Source: Candidatus Obscuribacterales bacterium
GTDB lineage: Bacteria; Cyanobacteriota; Vampirovibrionia; Obscuribacterales; Obscuribacteraceae
DNA length: 7,792 nt
Assembly: GCA_021732245.1 (NCBI GenBank)
Contig: JAKFVJ010000334.1
Coordinates: forward strand, 1 to 7,792
Direction: 5' to 3'
A program made the translations under genes and the position numbers. Shown piece by piece: positions 5,141-7,792 of the stretch (position 1 is its first letter; every line of letters starts with the position of its first letter). The notes under the pieces are model-generated. The model was not told the DNA's origin, did no database searches, and saw nothing but the letters and a program-made list of their open reading frames with translations.

Positions 5141-6709
5141 ATGAAATTATGTCTCAATTGTGGCGGCAAATTTGACGATGAGAAAACTCATTGTCCTGCC
5201 GACGGATTGAAGTTAGTCTCATTGGAAGGTGGCTCGTTAGTCGGCACCGTTATAGATGATCGCTACAAAATTGAATCAATAATTGGGCGTGGCGCTTTAG
5301 GTACGGTTTACAAAGCTAATCAAGAATTAGTCGGGCGACCGGTGGCCGTCAAAGTTTTGCACAGTTATCTAATTTCCGACACTGATACCGTAAAGAGATT
5401 TCAGCAAGAAGCACGCGGTGTAAGCAGGCTGAAGCATCCACACATCATCACTATTTTCGATTATGGACTTTTACCCAACGGGCTTCCATACATCGCTATG
5501 GATTACCTGAAAGGGGATACGCTGGCAAAGATTTTGCACGAGCGTAAGCAGCTTTCCGTAAAAGAGCTGATGCCTGTAATTAAGCAAGTCTGTGATGCTC
5601 TTGAAGAAGCGCACAATTGTGGTGTCATTCACCGTGATGTCACTCCGGACAACATTGTGCTTATTGAACAGGGTGGTCAGCAGAATTTTGTCAAGGTTGT
5701 TGACTTTGGAATCGCGAAATTATTGCGAGTGGATGGCGAGACATTATCGAGCTTGACCAAAGCCGGTGCTGTAGGCGGCAGTCCTATTTATATGAGCCCG
5801 GAAAGAATTACTAATAAGGATATTGATAATAGAAGCGATATTTATTCGCTTGGCGTTGTTATTTTTGAGGCGTTGGTTGGTCGTCCTCCTTTTGCTTCGA
5901 CTGATGCGGCAAGACTAATGCTTGCGCAAGTGAATGAAGTTGCACCAAAGCTTAAGGATGTCCGTCCGGATTTTCTTTTTCCGCAGGAGCTTGAAGATGT
6001 CCTTGCCAAGGCACTGGCCAAAGCACCGGAAGATCGTCAATCTTCTATGGGGCAGTTGCGTGATGAATTGATGTCTGCCACCAACAAAATGCTTGCCAGC
6101 TTCGGCAAAATAGACCTTACCGCTGAATTGGAAGCAGCAGCTGCCCCCAAGGAGCCTGAATCTGTTTCCGGGCAGGAGATGTCCGATCTGTTCCGCAATG
6201 TCGTCGAAAGCAAAGGCAAAAAATTAGCGGAGCATATTCAGATGCGCGAAGAAATTGCCGCTGAGCAAGAAAGGCAACGTGATCGTCAAAGAGATCATTC
6301 ATACAAAGTAAAAACAGACGTATCGATTTTTAGTCGTTTGGTAGCCTATGTGCAAATTTTAGTGCCGTATGTCATGTGCTTGATTTTGCTTACGGTGCTC
6401 GTTTGGTTTGTCCGTACTGAACCGATGTTTTCTTCGTTCTTCAAAGAAGACAAAGTAAGTCAATCGGAAATCGACAAGCTAATAGGTGCCGGCAAACTGC
6501 ATCAAGCAAGGGAGCTTTTGGAATCTGCCCAGAAGTCAGGCACGTTAAGCAATGCGGATTTCGAGACGCTTAATAGAGTCTACTTGCGTTTGGCAAAGCA
6601 CTACATAAAATACAAAGATTACCGCCAGGCAAAAGCGGTTCTGGAGAGAGTCTCTTCAAAATCCACTGTTTATAAGCAGTCCCAGTCCTTGCTGAAAAAG
6701 CTTAAGTAG
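5141..6709 (+). CDS. membrane-anchored Ser/Thr protein kinase with N-terminal Cys ribbon and TPR-like C-terminus
   Basis: This 522-residue kinase should phosphorylate Ser/Thr on cytoplasmic proteins. Residues 1-25 hold a zinc-ribbon-like motif (CLNCGG at 4-9, then HCPADG at 17-22; Cys4, Cys7 and Cys18 with His17 nearby). The Hanks-type kinase domain spans about 42-312. It has the glycine loop GRGALGTV at 49-56, VAVK with Lys71, helix-C Glu90, catalytic loop HRDVTPDN at 164-171 (Asp166, Asn171), DFG at 188-190, the P+1 region GSPIYMSPE at 213-221, Asp233 and Arg299. The catalytic-loop lysine of HRDLKPEN is Thr168 here. A charged linker (about 330-395) leads to one transmembrane helix at about 401-424, which places residues 425-522 outside the membrane. 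That tail is helical with TPR-like character (GKLHQARELLES, KDYRQAKAVLER). There are no PASTA repeats. Its 3' end overlaps accA by 8 bp. All other key residues are present, so it is probably active. Confidence 0.92.
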   Translation: MKLCLNCGGKFDDEKTHCPADGLKLVSLEGGSLVGTVIDDRYKIESIIGRGALGTVYKANQELVGRPVAVKVLHSYLISDTDTVKRFQQEARGVSRLKHPHIITIFDYGLLPNGLPYIAMDYLKGDTLAKILHERKQLSVKELMPVIKQVCDALEEAHNCGVIHRDVTPDNIVLIEQGGQQNFVKVVDFGIAKLLRVDGETLSSLTKAGAVGGSPIYMSPERITNKDIDNRSDIYSLGVVIFEALVGRPPFASTDAARLMLAQVNEVAPKLKDVRPDFLFPQELEDVLAKALAKAPEDRQSSMGQLRDELMSATNKMLASFGKIDLTAELEAAAAPKEPESVSGQEMSDLFRNVVESKGKKLAEHIQMREEIAAEQERQRDRQRDHSYKVKTDVSIFSRLVAYVQILVPYVMCLILLTVLVWFVRTEPMFSSFFKEDKVSQSEIDKLIGAGKLHQARELLESAQKSGTLSNADFETLNRVYLRLAKHYIKYKDYRQAKAVLERVSSKSTVYKQSQSLLKKLK

Positions 6710-7679
6710 CAGACTCCCTGAAAGCGCCCATTTTGCGGAATTTGTTTTGTCTGTCCGCTCTAATTTGCTCAGGCGACATCTTGGTCAAATCTTTCAAGTG
6801 AGCAACAATTTTTGCTTTGGCGTTAGCAGCAGCAACTGCGGGATCGTGTTGAGCACCGCCTAATGGTTCACTTATTACTTCATCAGCTACTGCCAGCGAC
6901 AAAATTTCGCGAGCAGTCATTTTCATTGCCTGGCAGGCCTGTGAGACTTTGTCCGCAGATCTCCAGAGAATAGATGCGCAGCCTTCCGGTGAAATTACCG
7001 AGTAAACAGCGTGTTCCAGCATGAGAATGCGATTGGCAACGCCGATTGCTAAGGCACCACCTGACCCGCCTTCACCTGTGACGATAGCAATAACAGGCAC
7101 TGTGAGTCCGGCCAATTCGCGTAAGTTTCTGGCGATAGCCTCAGACTGATTGTGCTCTTCAGCCGTCATGCCGGGATAAGCTCCCGGAGTGTCGATCAAT
7201 GTAATAATCGGTAGATTGAATTTTTGTGCGTGCTGGAAAACTCTTAATGCCTTGCGATACCCTTCAGGTTGCGGCATGCCGAAATTGCATTGCTGTTTGT
7301 CGCGCAATGCACGACCTTTTTGTGTGCCGACAGCTACGCAATTGAATTGATCCATAGCGATTAACCCGGCAACCATAGCCGGATCATCGGCACCGCGTCT
7401 GTCACCGTGCAACTCAACCCAATTTGGATCCCAATGACCAAAATAGTCTCTTGTATAGGGACGTTGCGGATGACGGGCGATAGCCAGGTGATCAATCGCT
7501 CTCAAATTCGTATAAAGCGTACGACGGAGTTGGTTGTATTGTTCGCTGAGTTGAGCAATGTCTTTTGCTAACTCCGGATTTTCCGCCAACTGCGTTTCCA
7601 GCGCTTCAATTTGTGCTGCCAAATTGGCCAGCGGCATTTCAAACTCTAAGGGTGCGGTTTTCTTTTCGGTTGGTGGCAT
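6702..7679 (-). CDS. accA: acetyl-CoA carboxylase carboxyltransferase subunit alpha
   Basis: AccA pairs with AccD to form the cytoplasmic carboxyltransferase. It moves the carboxyl group from biotin on AccB to acetyl-CoA, making malonyl-CoA for fatty-acid synthesis. At 325 residues it has the usual bacterial length. An N-terminal helical segment (about 12-60) precedes the crotonase-fold domain. Hallmarks are VELHGDRRGADDPA at 88-101, GTQKGR at 118-123, NFGMPQPEGYRKALR at 132-146, IDTPGAYPG at 162-170, QSEAIARNL at 178-186, the oxyanion-type glycine run GEGGSGGALAIG at 202-213, YSVISPEGCASILW at 226-239 and EPLGGA at 271-276. Small departures from common sequence are Cys131 before NFGMP and HN at 176-177, where RG is usual. 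The ATG at 7677-7679 has TAGGAG five bases upstream. That site contains the stop codon of the preceding gene, which is probably accD. The 3' end overlaps the kinase gene by 8 bp, leaving no room for a private terminator. Confidence 0.97.
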   Translation of the reverse strand: MPPTEKKTAPLEFEMPLANLAAQIEALETQLAENPELAKDIAQLSEQYNQLRRTLYTNLRAIDHLAIARHPQRPYTRDYFGHWDPNWVELHGDRRGADDPAMVAGLIAMDQFNCVAVGTQKGRALRDKQQCNFGMPQPEGYRKALRVFQHAQKFNLPIITLIDTPGAYPGMTAEEHNQSEAIARNLRELAGLTVPVIAIVTGEGGSGGALAIGVANRILMLEHAVYSVISPEGCASILWRSADKVSQACQAMKMTAREILSLAVADEVISEPLGGAQHDPAVAAANAKAKIVAHLKDLTKMSPEQIRADRQNKFRKMGAFRESAT

Positions 7680-7684
7680 GACAG

Positions 7685-7690
7685 CTCCTA
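7685..7690 (-). promoter_or_regulatory. accA ribosome-binding site overlapping the upstream stop codon
   Basis: On the minus strand TAGGAG (complement of 7685-7690) sits five bases before the accA ATG, the strongest Shine-Dalgarno seen in the window. Its first three bases are the TAG stop (7688-7690) of the upstream open frame, so ribosomes ending there stop directly on the accA initiation site. Confidence 0.8.
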
Positions 7691-7792
7691 CGAGGCTGAA
7701 TAGATTTTTGATTGTGAATGCGATTGCGACTTCACTGGTGGTTTATTCGAGTTGGTGCCGGCATGATGGAATGCGACCAGCTTGCCCAGCAT
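7688..7792 (-). CDS. accD: C-terminal end of an upstream gene, probably acetyl-CoA carboxylase subunit beta
   Basis: A minus-strand frame enters from the right edge and runs 34 codons to a TAG at 7688-7690. It begins MLGKLVAFHHAG, which resembles the final helix of AccD proteins, where an arginine-rich 'LRxxLxxLLxLH' stretch closes the carboxyltransferase domain. It then has a 22-residue polar tail rich in Ser, Gln and Lys. The leading Met at the window edge need not be a start. AccD carries a zinc ribbon and the biotin-binding half of the carboxyltransferase, and accD-accA pairs are common in bacteria. The eight-base gap to accA and the shared stop/ribosome-binding site show that the two are co-transcribed. 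The identity rests on about 12 residues plus context, so it is probable and not certain. A small unrelated protein ending here is the alternative. Confidence 0.55.
   Translation of the reverse strand: MLGKLVAFHHAGTNSNKPPVKSQSHSQSKIYSAS

Noticed and set aside
1..7792. Possible defence island, toxin-antitoxin pair, CRISPR array, prophage or transposon
   Set aside because: No transposase, integrase, nuclease, toxin fold, regularly spaced repeats or terminal inverted repeats are seen. The genes are metabolic, transport and signalling types with uniform composition.

Overview
The window is a compact bacterial chromosomal segment with about 94% coding sequence and no rRNA, tRNA, CRISPR array, insertion sequence or phage gene that I can see. 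Base composition looks moderate (mid-40s % GC by eye) and similar from gene to gene, so nothing suggests recent transfer. The organism is probably a non-photosynthetic relative of Cyanobacteria (Melainabacteria/Vampirovibrionia, for example Obscuribacterales). Two things point there: the sugar nucleotidyltransferase resembles the N-terminal half of the cyanobacterial mannose-1-phosphate guanylyltransferase/phosphomannomutase fusion, and the Ser/Thr kinase has an N-terminal Cys-rich ribbon. Both comparisons are from memory, so this is a lead and not an assignment.

Layout from left to right. (1) Positions 2-841 (+) hold the C-terminal part of a polytopic GT39/PMT-like membrane glycosyltransferase, cut by the window edge. 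(2) A minus-strand group runs toward it: a small basic coiled-coil protein (3387-3611), an argininosuccinate-lyase-family enzyme (1847-3322, or from 3313) and a sugar-1-phosphate nucleotidyltransferase (828-1850). The last two overlap in an ATGA, and the nucleotidyltransferase overlaps the end of the glycosyltransferase gene tail to tail by 14 bp. (3) Positions 3752-5005 (-) hold a 12-TM MFS drug-type antiporter. (4) Diverging from it across 135 bp is a membrane-anchored Ser/Thr protein kinase (5141-6709, +). (5) Running toward the kinase and overlapping it by 8 bp is accA (6702-7679, -). It is preceded by the last 34 codons of an upstream gene that looks like the C-terminus of AccD, so this is probably an accD-accA operon.

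How the genes may work together. The nucleotidyltransferase would supply an activated sugar, and GT-C enzymes such as the partial gene use lipid-linked sugars in the envelope, so these two may share a surface-glycan role although they are convergent. AccA and AccD form the carboxyltransferase of acetyl-CoA carboxylase, the first committed step of fatty-acid synthesis. The kinase and the MFS transporter are separate single-gene units.

The most interesting item is the lyase. It keeps the superfamily's catalytic and fumarate-side residues, but it lacks or has replaced several residues that hold the arginine moiety in argininosuccinate lyase. It may therefore act on another N-succinyl-type substrate. 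I found no multi-gene system that I would call new.
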